Positions 11,450 to 23,170 are shown, counted from the first letter of the stretch. The stretch: 64,000 bases of DNA from Odontocerum albicorne (GCA_949825065.1 OX463859.1:24879847-24943846), one strand, 5' to 3'. Notes: generated by a model not told the origin, from the sequence alone. Program-made: numbers and translations.

Positions 11450-12939
11450 ACTCAGATATGTTTTAATTCTATTCTTATGATAGTGCGTATAAATCGATTC
11501 GTGAATAAGTATATTCATATTAATTTGAATATTTTTTATTGTGGTATTGTTGTCCAGTTTCCATTACGCTATGAACCTCACACGGTTTGAGTGTATTATT
11601 ACTTTGTTTTTTTGTATCTATCATATTCTTACGATAACGCGAATGCGTCAATTGGGCAAAAAGTATACTCATATTAAGTTGAATGTGTTTTAATTGATAT
11701 TGTTGTCCTATTTCTATTATGTTACGGATCTCACAAAGTTCAAGTGTATTTTTACTTTGATATGTTTATATGTATTCTTATGTTAGTACGAATGCTTCAA
11801 TTGGGGACTAAGTATGATCATATTAAGTTGAATGTTTTTCATTTTATATTGTCATCTTTCTATTATGTTACGGACCTCACGAAATTCAAGTGTATTATTA
11901 CTTTGATATGTTTATATGTATTCTTATGTTAGTGCGAATGCTTCAATTGGGGACTAAGTATGATCATATTAAGTTGAATGTTTTTCATTTTATATTGTCA
12001 TCTTTCTATTATGTTACGGACCTCACGAAATTCAAGTGTATTATTACTTTGATATGTTTATATGTATTCTTATGTTAGTGCGAATGCTTCAATTGGGGAC
12101 TAAGTATGATCATATTAAGTTGAATGTTTTTATTTTATATTGTCATCTTTCTATTATGTTACGGACCTCACGAAATTCAAGTGTATTATTACTTTGATAT
12201 GTTTATATGTATTCTTATGTTAGTGCGAATGCTTCAATTGGGGACTAAGTATGATCATATTAAGTTGAATGTTTTTCATTTTATATTGTCATCTTTCTAT
12301 TATGTTACGGACCTCACTAAATTCAAGTGTATTATTACTTTGATATGTTTATATGTATTCTTATGTTAGTGCGAATGCTTCAATTGGGGACTAAGTATGA
12401 TCATATTAAGTTGAATGTTTTTCATTTTATATTGTCATCTTTCTATTATGTTACGGACCTCACGAAATTCAAGTGTATTATTACTTTGATATGTTTATAT
12501 GTATTCTTATGTTAGTGCGAATGCTTCAATTGGGGACTAAGTATGATCATATTAAGTTGAATGTTTTTCATTTTATATTGTCATCTTTCTATTATGTTAC
12601 GGACCTCACGAAATTCAAGTGTATTATTACTTTGATATGTTTATATGTATTCTTATGTTAGTGCGAATGCTTCAATTGGGGACTAAGTATGATCATATTA
12701 AGTTGAATGTTTTTCATGTTATATTGTCATCTTTCTATTATGTTACGGACCTCACTAAATTCAAGTGTATTATTACTTTGATATGTTTATATGTATTCTT
12801 ATGTTAGTGCGAATGCTTCAAGTGGGGACTAAGTATGATCATATTAAGTTGAATGTTTTTCATTTTATATTGTCATCTTTCTATTATGTTACGGACCTCA
12901 CGAAATTCAAGTGTATTATTACTTTGATATGTTTATATC
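11450..12939. repeat. 146-bp satellite array
   Basis: About ten head-to-tail units. The first (about 11450-11740) are strongly diverged, the later ones nearly identical. Unit landmarks are TTAGTGCGAATGCTTCAATT, GGGGACTAAGTATGATC and ATGTTACGGACCTCAC. The period is not a multiple of three, so the repeated 62-codon frames restart in each unit and are artefacts. The gradient from diverged edge to homogeneous core is typical of arrays kept uniform by unequal exchange. Confidence 0.95.
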
Positions 12940-13164
12940 TGTACCGGACGGGGCACAAATAACTGTATCTAGGTACGCTGTTTGCCGCGTCGCGCTCAGA
13001 GAATCGAGGTCGCGAATTCCAAGCGAAGATCCAGTAGAAGAAGAAGAAGGTAGCAGGAAGAGATTCCTCTCAGGCAGTCGAAGTAGGGTAGCGGGTCTCA
13101 AGTAAAACGCAGTATAATCGGTAGTACTGAGAATATATTTTTCAAAACCAGGGGGCCCTTTATA

Positions 13165-14438
13165 TTAGGTGTACCGGAAAAGAATGTCGTTTTTTCAATG
13201 AAACAATTTGGTGCATTTAATGTATTTATTTATTAAAACTTAGTTCAAAATATATTTGCCATCGTTTGATATAACCTCCTTCTACCTCTCAGTCAATTTT
13301 TTAATACCGCGTTCGTAAAATTCAGCTGGTTTCAATGCAAAATACTCAGATATGCCTTTTTTGACATCCTTATAATTTTTGTATTCTTTTCCGTTTAAAA
13401 AGTGTTGCATTGACCGGAACAAATGGTAATCTGATGGAGCAAGATCCGGTGAATATGGTGGGTGACGTACAGTTGTTACACCTAGGGCTTAATTTTTTCT
13501 TTCGTAATTTTCTGAGGTATGCGGTCGTGCATTATCGTGCTGTAAAAACACTTGTCCACAATTAGCCAGTGCAGGTCTTTTTTTTATTATTTCTGCATCT
13601 AAATGCTCTAGTTGATCACAATACACTTGGGCGTTAATTGTCTGTCCGGGTTTTAATGTTTCGAAATAAATTATTCTCTTGCAGTCCCACCAAACAGACA
13701 AAATAATTTTTTTTGCAGTAAGCCCGGGCTAAGGGGTGGGTTTTGGTACCTGGCCCTTTGAAAGCCATTGTTTTTTGCGTCTTTGGTTTGTATACAAACC
13801 CATTTTTCGTCACCAGTTACAATATGTTGTAGAAATGGAGTTTTGGTATTTAATTCCGAATACTCAGTGCACGCGTTTATACGCTCACCGAGATTCTCTT
13901 CACTTAATTCATGACGGATCAATTTTCCTTGTTTCCATGTCTTGCCGATTTTTTTATATGCTCTTGCACGCTTGACCATGAACATCCGAGTTGCTCCGCG
14001 AGTTCTTGAATCGTTGAAGTTGGATTTTGCTGAATCAGCTCAGTTTAAACATCGCTATCCACTTTAACAGGTCGACCACTTACAGGGTTATTTTTTAGAT
14101 CAAAATTGCCGGATTTAAATTGTTTAAACCACCTCTGGCATTGACGAACATTCAAAATATCTCCCAGTAAATCACAAATATTTTTTAAAGCACATGTTGC
14201 ACTTTCTTTCTTCATGAAATGGTAAAGCATAATATTTCGAATAAATTCCTCATTCGGTACAAAGCTCACCATTGTGTATAGGGTTTTAAATGTTTTTGTT
14301 TAAAAGTCCTAATACACTCCAGGTATACGTAGTCAGAGAAACAACACAGAACACGTTGTAAAAGTTCGACTGCCGAAGCACAACTGACCACTGAAATGCG
14401 ATAACAAAAAAAACGACATTCTTTTCCGGTACACCTAA
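13165..14438 (-). mobile_element. Full-length but dead mariner element
   Basis: A 1274-bp element with 31-bp terminal inverted repeats (13165-13195 and 14408-14438, starting TTAGGTGTACCGGAAAAG). TA dinucleotides lie immediately outside both ends (13163-13164 and 14439-14440), the expected mariner target duplication. It is inserted in the LTR-like segment. The two repeats match over all 31 bp, so the insertion is not extremely old even though the transposase is broken. Confidence 0.97.
13240..14272 (-). pseudogene. Mariner DD34D transposase, multiply broken
   Basis: Transposases of this family cut and paste their element at TA sites using three aspartates. The start near 14272 gives an N-terminal helix-turn-helix region with NVRQCQRWFKQFKSGNFDL and SGRP. 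The frame is then lost near 14000 and resumes with HELSEENLGERI and TGDEKWV (first catalytic Asp). After another break near 13690 it continues with FLQHDNARPHT (second Asp). A further frame gives HPPYSPDLAPSDYHLF (third Asp), and the C-terminus is near 13240. A late Trp codon is a stop. At least two frameshifts and more than one stop mean no functional protein. The family length of about 345 aa fits the span. Confidence 0.93.
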
Positions 14439-14762
14439 TATTAATGGTCAGTCGGCCGTCACAAGCGCCCATTGCCCGTGAAATACAACAACTTTCGGGG
14501 TTTTGGGCCCTGCTTACGCCGACTGGGCCCCGACCTACTCCGATCGCATCGCCCCGCAAGTCACTTATTTCCATTGCGGTCGCGAACGCGATCGGAGTCA
14601 AACAAACATACATTTTACATACAATCACAGATTTACATATACATTTCAAAGTTTACATTTTAATTTAATAATATATGCAGATCTACACATCATTGTCTTT
14701 TTCAATATACCGCATACACACACACACACACAAGGGCGACGGCACACGTCCGATACAATATC

Positions 14763-14832
14763 TGTTCTGATGATAGTGCGTAGCATCGATTTGGCAATAA
14801 GTATTATATATTTATACATTAAAGATATATCG
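14763..14832. repeat. Continuation of the 146-bp satellite beyond the LTR insertion
   Basis: TTCTGATGATAGTGCGTAGC followed by CGATTTGGCAATAAGTAT corresponds to the satellite segment after TTTATAT, and best matches the oldest, diverged left-edge unit (near 11475). This shows that the LTR-like segment split the array. Confidence 0.7.
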
Positions 14833-14834
14833 AT

Positions 14835-15245
14835 GACAATCGTCTAGCAGTAAGCATTTACACTAAGTCTGCCAGATGTTCGATTCCTTGTGGATTCATT
14901 ATCGGACTGGTTTTATTCTTACACCATTTTATATCAATTTATGTTTTCTGTAGCTTATACTCTGGTTATAACAAAATATTTTACTGTTAAAACTACTACT
15001 CAAGTGCTATTAAGCAACACAAAACGTATAAACTCTGCCTAACGAAAATCTGCAGGATATTAAACCTGTCTTCCAAGTTTAATCTTTTTGCCATAATAGG
15101 TTCTTATTTGATTTGTCAAGATCAAGAAATCTTTGTGCTTGCTAAAGTGCAACATCTTGTACACTATAAACCAATATACGTTCAAGCATCTTCCATTCAC
15201 ATGATGCCTTACGATCTTATTTCATCATGAGGGAAAGTTTTTTTA
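14835..15245 (+). repeat. Retroposon family T, copy 1
   Basis: Has a tRNA-like head with a box B (GATGTTCGATTCCTTGTGG) and a body of about 330 bp that matches 34965-35385 along its length. Shared blocks include TTTATGTTTT, a TTAAGCAACACAAAA-like block and CTTGCTAAAGTGCAACA. It is longer than a simple SINE and has no reading frame. Confidence 0.75.
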
Positions 15246-15449
15246 ATCATATATTTACGCAATATATTTAATATTTGTTTGTTTTTCCCCCTCATTTTCA
15301 TGCAGCCAATATTTCTTGTATGGTCTTCAATCGATTGCTTACAAAAATATGTATTTATAATTTGTTGTGGTTCTTTTGTCATTAGTGAACAAGATAGACG
15401 GGCTTAAATATTAAAAAAATAATCTGTATTGTATTACATTCTTATTGTA

Positions 15450-15650
15450 TGTAGTTAGTTCACCCTGACGGGTTTATTGTCTTCTGGCAATATCTTTCAA
15501 CCATCGAGAAAGGTGCTTTTTAAGCTTCAAGTAAAACCAGATTAGATACCTTTAAAAATAAACCTGAGTACCATCGGAGATCACACCCGCCATCCCCAGT
15601 CCAGTATTTCATCAATTAGGCCCAGGACTTCGTTGATTTTTTTCGCAAGG
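15450..15650 (-). repeat. tRNA-derived SINE
   Basis: The complement reads a head with GAAGTCCTGGGCCTAATTGA, then a degenerate box B (GGCGGGTGTGATCTCC). The body contains GGCAATATCTTTCAA as in the SINE at 8.6 kb. Confidence 0.65.
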
Positions 15651-16560
15651 CGAAGCGAAGACCGTTTTTTTTTTCAAATTATGTTTTATGATATTCTCAT
15701 GAGGCCGTTTTTCAGGTGGATAGAAAATAAACGAATTTCCTAACCTAATAAAGAAAAACGGTTATCCAATCCGGAGTTTCAGGTGCTATTTCCAGTTTTA
15801 TATCTGTTTTTTTTTTAATATAAGGCTGATTTAAGGCTTCGATGGAAGTAAAACGATTCAATATTACGGTTGTATCCAGCTCATGTTATAACTAATATTA
15901 TATTTAAAAAAATAATTGTCAGATGGAAGTAAAATTCGGTTTGAAATTTGATTTCAAAGACATGAAATTATATCATATTATCAGGTGCGAGTTATTTTAC
16001 TTTTGTGCAATATAAATAGCTATGTGCACTTTTAAACATTATGCATAGTAAGTCAAAGTAAAATATCTCAATTTTTATCTTTTTCTAAATGAATGAATCC
16101 AATCGCTTAGAATGCATTAAAAAGTGCTCATGGTATAAAAAGGCTAAGTACGCATTGGATATGCTTCTATAAAAGAACATTCGACAAGGACCAAGCATTC
16201 TAGCATACGTGAATGTTACTTCAGCGATGAAACATTGGGTCATATATTATTTGAATATCCATGAAATGATGGGCAGCTATACTTTTATGAAAATCTGCTT
16301 TACAAAGCACTTTCAGGGTAGTGAAATGCTTAGAAAATCAACTTAAAACAATCATTTTCTAACCAATATTTGAATATTCATTGTAAACGTTCAGTGCAAA
16401 TGTGAATAAAAGGCGTGAGAGAAAAATACCAAGAAAGGTTAAGTTAGATAATTGAATGATATTTTGAAAGAAAGAAACGTAGAAAGTCAGAGATATATTT
16501 AGTTGTATGATAAGGTTGTATAATCGTATAATTTATTTTCAACCTACGAAAGTACGATCA
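15651..16560. other. No gene seen
   Basis: AT-rich; no coding or repeat signal recognised. Confidence 0.5.
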
Positions 16561-16574
16561 CATAACTTCATACC

Positions 16575-17200
16575 AGAAGGCATTGAACTGGTTGAATGTT
16601 AGAAATAGACGTCAAATTCACATAAAGTCTCTATTTTATAATATCCTTAACTGTCCCGCCGCCCCCACTTATCTAGCCGAAAATTTTCACCGTCTTTCCA
16701 ATCATGTATTAGCGCTACTCTCAAACAGAGATTGTTTATTGGCCTTTCAAGTTCATTGCTCCTCTTTTTTTACGTCTTCCTTTACTGCCCATGCAATGAG
16801 ACTCTGGAATCGGGTACAAACCAATATAAGACTCGCTTCGTCCTTGGCATGCTTTAAGAAGCGACTGAAAAACTTTTAATTTCTAGTCAGTAAAATAACG
16901 TGTTTAATTCCTGATTTTTATTTTTCTTTCCTCTCCACCATCCCTTTATTTTCCTTTGATTGATTATATATCACTTTATATGAAAAGGAATGTTCGAGTG
17001 ATTGTCCGTCTTTGTGAGCATATGTTCATGTAACATATGTGTTTATGGATTTCATGGAGATGGATAGTCATTTGAATGATTTACGCGACCATATAACTTG
17101 CTTCATTTACTTTTGTCTGGTTGGTTGGATGAGATTGCCGCCTGGTAATAAAGCCGCCAGATTTGCAAAAAAATTGTATTTGCAAAAAAATAAATAAATA
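16575..17200 (+). mobile_element. LINE family M, 3' end (C-terminus plus 3' UTR)
   Basis: The coding end (16583-16879, stop at 16877-16879) reads NWLNVRNRRQIHIKSLFYNI, then SNHVLALLSNRD, FTAHAMRLWNRVQTNI and SLACFKKRLKNF. This is the ordinary C-terminal tail of CR1/Jockey-type proteins (RR..H...LlY.il, ..sf...a.rLWN.lp..i, L..Fk..L). The UTR has a single CTTTCCTCTCCACCATCCC motif and ends GTAATAAAGCCGCCAGATT with an A-rich AAATAAATAAATA tail. It is 5'-truncated: the RT core is missing. Other copies are at 27.2-27.7 kb (minus) and 32.5-34.0 kb. Confidence 0.85.
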
Positions 17201-17519
17201 ATGTTTATGGATGCGGAACAGCCACAGGATGTGTTAGATAGGAAAGTGGCGCTTTGACGTCTCTGTCTACTCCGTCAGGGAGATGGCTTGATGGTATGTA
17301 CGAGGGATGATAAAAAAATAAGGAGAATATTTGAATTTTGCTGGAGGGTTGCTTTTGATTGAGCCCATCTTTTTCTTCATGTTGATGACACAGTCTAATG
17401 TATGTTTCAATTTTCAGCCATATTGGATAACCAGTTTATGTTTGACAGACAAGTATTTACAACGCCTTTTGGCGCGTTTGCGAGTTTTTTATATTAAAAA
17501 TGTTTTGTTTTTGAGATTT

Positions 17520-17722
17520 CACGCCGGTCGAGTGGGACAATCCGAAGAAAACGACAAAAATTGTGGGCAAACGACGCCTAGATTTTGCATCACGATAATG
17601 CACCGGTTCGCAATTCGTGATTTTTTGTCAAAAACCAACACCGTCGTGATGCTGCTACCACCGTATTCCCCATACACATGTATGCCCCCCTGCGACCTTT
17701 TATTGTTCCCGAAGATGTAAAG
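17520..17722 (+). pseudogene. Mariner transposase catalytic-region fragment
   Basis: Overlapping frames preserve pieces of a mariner core. One frame has ILHHDNAP (second Asp). The longest frame has RDFLSKTNTVVMLLPPYSPY and CDLLLFPKM, the region leading to the third Asp. Reading-frame breaks separate them, and neither ends nor a helix-turn-helix region are visible. It is on the opposite strand to the 13-kb mariner and differs in sequence, so it is a different subfamily. Confidence 0.75.
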
Positions 17723-18740
17723 CACATTGAAAATACAACGTGTAGCGATCCTTACTCCCTGTGATCACAGCGCGAGCCGCTTGTTATTGTTTAGCGAGAA
17801 CGAGACAGCGACATATCTTCTGCGCCTTTAGTTTTGATACCATATAGGATATAAGGGCAAAATCGTTAGGTGAGCACAAGGCTTTCCCAAAAAGTGCGTT
17901 CCATAAATGTTTTGCGGATTGCAAAAAAAACGTTGGCATAAGTGTATTTAATCCTTTGAACTACTTTGAAGGGGACAATATTAATATTAATGATTTAATA
18001 AATACTTTATAATAATAAAATGAATTCTTGTTGTTTTTTATCAAGCCTCGAACGTGTATAAATTTAAAATGTCCAGCGGCTTAAATATAATTAATTTCAT
18101 ACAAACCATAATATTGTGATCTTACTTGTGTTCAAATATTTGAAACCACGGGATTTTTTCTTAAAACCTCGTATATCATATATGTATATGTGTTACAAAC
18201 ATGTTTCTATTCGTGTTGTTGTTTGGTAAAAAGTTAAATGTTTCTTATGAGTCAAATATATGAAATAAATATTACTTTTTGATTCATGTTAATTTATTTC
18301 ATAGTGTCCAAGAACGTGCAGTCTTTATGCTACTATGTAACATATTCTGTTTTCTCTATGAACGCATTCATCTCAACATCGCTTACTTGTTGAAAACATC
18401 CAAATTTGGGTGAATAGTCACATGAAGGATTCATAAAAAAAATATAGGAACTTCGTTGTTAAAGAATATGCGGTCATTTTACTGTGCATTTAAATGCGCA
18501 GTTAGCTGAGAGAGAAAAAATAGAACAAAAATACACGCACCATTGAAACAACTAATAAGAATATGTACTTAAAAAAAATGATGATAAATTTAACTGTTGT
18601 TACCATTTATATTTAACTGCAAAAAAAGCGAGCGTTAAAGAAGTTTGAAAAATGAGACGGTATCCCTACAGCCTTGTACTTGTCACGCCACTGTCACTAG
18701 GATTGAATAATTGATACGGTACCAAATTTCAGTGCCTTTT
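17723..18740. other. No gene seen
   Basis: AT-rich DNA without recognisable features. Confidence 0.5.
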
Positions 18741-18774
18741 TGCACCCCTGCCCAGAAATGGTACGTCTGAAAAT

Positions 18775-18845
18775 CCTGAAACTTAAATGAATTTTTTCAC
18801 AACCACTGGTGTCCTCTTGCTGGAAATTGAACGCAGCCTGAAATA
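18775..18845 (-). repeat. Possible degenerate SINE head
   Basis: The complement contains GGCTGCGTTCAATTTCCAGC, box-B-like, followed by a decayed body. No box A is visible. Confidence 0.35.
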
Positions 18846-19639
18846 AACTAACATTAAGTCAGTCAACGTTTCTATATTGTGGTTGTTCAAGGCTGAATTG
18901 GTGTTGTATTTTTGCAAAAGTTTTCGTGCAAATTTGTTTTATTCATAAAACTTGGTGCTATTTTAGGTTATGGCTACTTGGCGAAGTTTCGCTTCTTTTT
19001 GGAAATGCGGGCTTAAATATTTTAAAGTTTTAGCGAAATTGAATTGAATTTGAAATGAGGTTTTCTGATTCCGCTTAGAAGAGAGTTTCTAAAGAAGTGT
19101 CAGCAATAAATACTGACATAATTGTTAGTGACTACATACATGTCATCACACTGGCCCTTTTAGAGTAGACCAAAATAATGTATTTCCATACATTTTTATC
19201 CATGTATAAAGTTTTCGTCTTGCTCATTGTTTATTCAATTCCACCTTTCCCTCCAGTTTTTATATGAAAAGGGCTTTACCAAGTCAAAGAAGTCGTCAAC
19301 AAGTGAAGCTTCTTGAATAGCGTAATTTTCTATTTTCAGTGGGGAAAAGGATATTTTTTTCATTTTTATGGCACCCCTTAACGTGCCTTATTTAATTACA
19401 CAAACACGTTGAAGAGCATGACCAAACGACAATATTGCATTCAACCCCAGTAATCGTTCTTTTGGATTACAATAACCTGGACTAGGTAAGTTACTTATAG
19501 TTCGTCATCGTACGTGCTGGAAATATTTCTCCACTTGGACAGGCGACAGCCATTTTATTATCAGACAAAGTCCCTAACTAGGTTAGTACTTTTTTCTTCC
19601 TCCTACTGTGTCTCAGTGACAGTAGAATTTTGAGAAGGT
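18846..19639. other. No gene seen
   Basis: No frame, RNA or clear repeat recognised. Confidence 0.5.
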
Positions 19640-19815
19640 CAAAGTAGGAAGAGGGGAAAGATCGTAGTAGACAGAGTTTGCCAGGTGGACCTGAGAGATC
19701 TTACTTGAAAAGTGTGAAAAATAACTTTAAAAAAGGGGTACCAATGGGGAATCGGACCTCGAAATCCCCAAATGTGTCACCATTCTATTATCAACTGAGC
19801 TAGTGAAAAAATCAT
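19640..19815 (-). repeat. tRNA-derived SINE
   Basis: The complement reads CACTAGCTCAGTTGATAATA (box A region) and GAGGTCCGATTCCCC (box B), then a T-rich junction and a body of about 100 bp. Confidence 0.7.
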
Positions 19816-20740
19816 ATCATTTCTCATTTGTCGGTGAAAACAAATGGATACCACAGATTTTGTAAAATAGCCAAGCGTTGTCGAATTACGATTCGGACAT
19901 TAAGTTCACGCTCTTGCTGGAGAATTAATTAGTGCTTAGTGTAAGTTATTGTAGGTGTAAATCATTCCTGGGACGCTGCTGAAACATGTTTAATGGCCGA
20001 ATTATGATCCCAGATTATTTAGGAGCTGTTTGTAGACAGAATTTTAATCCGCAATTTCTAAAAGCTACATTTCACAATTATTAAATTGAAAAAATATTAA
20101 TAAAAAGCAAGGGAATTAAAAATGCACCTTTACTTATGGATGAATTTACTTTGTAAATTTTAATACACTAAGCTATCCATTATCCAAGGGGGAAGAGAAA
20201 AATTGACCCGGATAAAATAAACGGATAATATCCACGAATAAAACATCCGCTAAAAAATTTAATAAAAACATCAAAAATTATCTTACATACTTTGTTTGAA
20301 ATACGACAGGGAAAAGATTTGTTTTTTTGCAAATTGTGCGATAAAGATTTTGCAACATTAGCTTATCGGTAAGGTGTTATTTCCTGTTGATTCAAATAAC
20401 CGAAACGGCTTTTAACTTAGTGAAATCAGCACTGTGCTGTATATTTTTCTTATTTCAACGAAAACCCTTCTTCATTTCTTGTAATTATTTTAAGTTTATG
20501 ATTTACATCAAGAACAATTTTTTAACGTTTATGAACTCGTAGTGTTACCAAAGATTTAAAAATAAAATAAAAAGTATACACTGAATCAACCAGCAATTTC
20601 GGCCTTGGCATGTTTGAAATTTTGCCAGTTTTGTTTTCTATTATAATCAATTTCACCAGTTCGATTCTGGTTTTATATAATCAAATGGCAAAATATTTAA
20701 TATGTTAAAAATATTTCGAAACGTTATTAAAATAATTGTA
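19816..20740. other. No gene seen
   Basis: AT-rich DNA; nothing recognisable. Confidence 0.5.
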
Positions 20741-20744
20741 TAAT

Positions 20745-20966
20745 CAAACACTGTTTATTCCACTTTTTTAAAACGGTATAACCCTACCGGTTTCAAGGCT
20801 TTCAACTCATCTTCAGGGGAGCACAAACAAGACTGAAGATGAGGTGAAAGCCTTGAAACCGGTAGGGTTATACCGTTATAAAAAAATGGAATAAATAGTG
20901 TTTGATAAAAATAAATTACAATGTCTTTAAACCTCCACAACGTTAATGCATTAACTATAAACAACA
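20745..20966. mobile_element. Penelope-like terminal repeats in head-to-head palindrome
   Basis: The minus-oriented block 20745-20832 (ATCAAACACTGTTTATTCC to GCACAAACAAGAC) is followed at once by the plus-oriented block, which ends CCACAACGTTAATGCATTAA. The two arms are near-perfect complements. Each arm holds the CTGAAGA ... GAAACCGGTAGGG core (plus: 20833-20839 and 20855-20858; minus: 20810-20816 and 20791-20794). Transcribed, it would fold into one long hairpin. Inverted terminal repeats are known in Penelope elements. Confidence 0.85.
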
Positions 20967-21061
20967 TAGTTGTATAAGTTCTTTTGCAGTGTTATACAGA
21001 CTAATTTGGTTTATGACGTCGAAGTTTCGAAGACGTTCTTGTTGATACAATCTCTTCTAGT

Positions 21062-21781
21062 CAGGGCTGTGGAGTCGGATGAAAATTTTCCGACTCCGAC
21101 TCCGACTCCGGCTCCGGCTTTATTTTATACTCCGACTCCGACTCCAACTCTTGACTCTGACTTCAATTTTTATTTTATTTTATAATTTACTGCGTCTACC
21201 TAATGTATTTATATTGACTTATTAATAATGGATACAGGTATAAATAAAAAATTGATTATATTCGTACACAAATGAAACAATTTAATAAAAAAATATATAA
21301 ACAATACGCATTAAGCAATATCTTCACACAAAATAATATAAAAAATATATATTAATATTTAAAAAAAGAATTAAATAAAACTTTTAAAATAATTAGAAAA
21401 ACAACACAGGTAGGTATTAAAAAAAATAAGAAAACACTTTAAAATAAAAAGGTTGCTTCATTTGTTTTCATACGTTAACTAAATCTTATTTATATTGTTT
21501 ATTATTTTTTTTATTCAATATTGAATAGAACACAAGATTTTTGAAAGTAAATATACTTTATATAAATCTTATTTCCTATTCGTGGTCTAAATGGAATTAG
21601 CATGAAACGATGAGAGGTTAACTGGTTAACACATACCGTAACGTTATTCATTAAAGAAAATGTTAAAATAATTAAACGGAGTCGGAGTCGGCCGATTTTT
21701 TCCGACTCCGACTCCGACTCGACTCCGCCTAAAATGTTCCGACTCCACGACTCCGGCTCCGACTCCGACTCCACAGCCCTG
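21062..21781. mobile_element. Non-autonomous hAT-type element with GGAGTC-rich ends
   Basis: The element starts CAGGGCTGTGGAGTCGG and ends with its complement. It is flanked by an 8-bp target duplication with one mismatch (CTTCTAGT at 21054-21061, CTTCCAGT at 21782-21789). An 8-bp duplication with CAGGG...CCCTG ends fits hAT. The subterminal zones are built of tandem CGACTC/GGAGTC hexamers, strikingly GC-rich against the AT-rich 450-bp middle. There is no transposase frame. Confidence 0.85.
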
Positions 21782-21784
21782 CTT

Positions 21785-22935
21785 CCAGTACTCGGATGCC
21801 CTCCTTCACACCATTCATCCAACTTCCATCGTTATTTATTTATAACATACCTGAAAGATAGAAATCAAATTATGATTTTCTCTAGCAAAATTTAGTTATA
21901 TAAAAATTTTCTTTATAAGTTGGGCTTTTTATCACCTTTTTTATAAAATAATGTTTAATAAAAGCGTATCTTAATTAGATTATTTACATATTTTAATTAA
22001 TTTTTTTAATGTTCGCCTTGGTTTCCATGTATTTTACAAACATTTCCAATCTAAAATTCAAAATTTTGTATTTTATGTAGATACATCCTTTTGTGAATAT
22101 ATTTTTCGTAGAACGTAATGGAAAAGGTATATATTTTTTTGTGTACATAAAGGTTATTGAGGGTGCTTAAAAAAGATTATCTGGATGTTTTTTTGTATTG
22201 AAACGAATTTCAAACATGTAAACATATTTTTTTACAAAAGTTAAATATTAATATTTTTTTTACATATTTCACAGCTTGGCTCGATTTCATCAAATTAATA
22301 GAGAAGAGAAAAAAATAATATATAAAAGTCTAAAAATAATATCAAAACAAACTTTCCATATTTAGTGGCTCAGTTGTCTATGAAACTTATTTGGTCGTTT
22401 CTCAATTTATCCACTGAGAAATGGAATATATCAATATCGATAAATTGATTCAACAATACTATTCCGTGTGCGAGTGATGATGTCATTAATAAATCAGTTT
22501 GTAAACAAAAGCTCCAAAGAAAATCGTAATTTTATGATGATGTTAAAAATCATGAGGTACATTACACAAAAGTTATGCCATTCAATAAACGTTTCGCTAT
22601 TTTTTCTACTAGACTTAATTGTTAACTTTTAAGTTCAAATCTTGTTCTTTCGCCCTGTTGTAATTTTTGTAGCTATCTGTATCAATACGTAGTTTACATT
22701 TTGTGGTACTGCGATTATAAACGAGTAAATACTTTTAAAGGAACTCAGCCTCATATATCGGTTCGTCTTCGGACCGATTGGCAAATCCGATTTCGTGGCG
22801 TCTAATGATAGGTTTGTTGCATTGAACATTTTCTGTGAAAGTACGGGCAACTTGCTAGGCTGTTTGAATTTCAGGCTTTAAATCACTTTATTAGTCTATT
22901 TATTCATTTTCATTAAGTCATTTTCCTTCTACCAC
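21785..22935. other. No gene; possible small LINE remnant at the left edge
   Basis: On the minus strand just right of the hAT element one frame reads MNGVKEGIRVLE, similar to a LINE C-terminal tail (compare MDSVKENIRAL at 55.5 kb), but it is too short to be firm. The rest is AT-rich and featureless. Confidence 0.4.
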
Positions 22936-22939
22936 AACG

Positions 22940-23170
22940 TCGGAATTTAAGTCAAGTTTACAACTACTCTTTTTACACTGAGGTGTGTCACCACCTGGAA
23001 AGCAGTCCCTTTGGACAGTTCATTCTTTGTCATTACGTGACGTCGCGGTCATAAAATAAAGAAAATTTTAATATTTTAGTGTAGATCGCGATTGAAACCT
23101 TATTTGATCTTTCATACATCATGGACGGTGGTGAGATGGAACTAAAATATTTTTCTTCATATCAATTTGT
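22940..23170 (+). repeat. Interspersed repeat family H, copy 2
   Basis: The blocks CTTTTTACACTGAGG, GTCATTACGTGACG and TTTTAGTGTAGATCGCG parallel copies 1 (minus, 1-240) and 3 (37.1-37.7 kb). Here the target-site block is diverged (AGTTCATTCTTTGTC) but uninterrupted. Confidence 0.65.

Larger units (their letters stand above)
12940..14757. mobile_element. Probable solo LTR (about 540 bp without the nested mariner)
   Basis: The segment starts TGTACCGGACG and ends CGTCCGATACA, i.e. TGT...ACA ends with a short inverted repeat. It is flanked by the 5-bp repeat ATATC (12935-12939 and 14758-14762). Its GC content is far above its surroundings, it holds a CA microsatellite (about 14716-14731), and it interrupts the 146-bp satellite. 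TG...CA ends with a 5-bp target duplication are the signature of LTR retrotransposons. No internal coding region is present, so it would be a solo LTR formed by recombination. A DNA element with short inverted ends is the alternative. Confidence 0.65.

Noticed and set aside
11744..12962. Series of near-identical 62-codon frames that might look like a small-protein gene family
   Set aside because: Each is the same satellite unit restarting; the 146-bp period breaks the frame every unit.
14266..14649. 127-codon minus frame overlapping the mariner end
   Set aside because: It runs across the mariner terminal repeat into the LTR-like segment, has no motif, and is explained by locally high GC.
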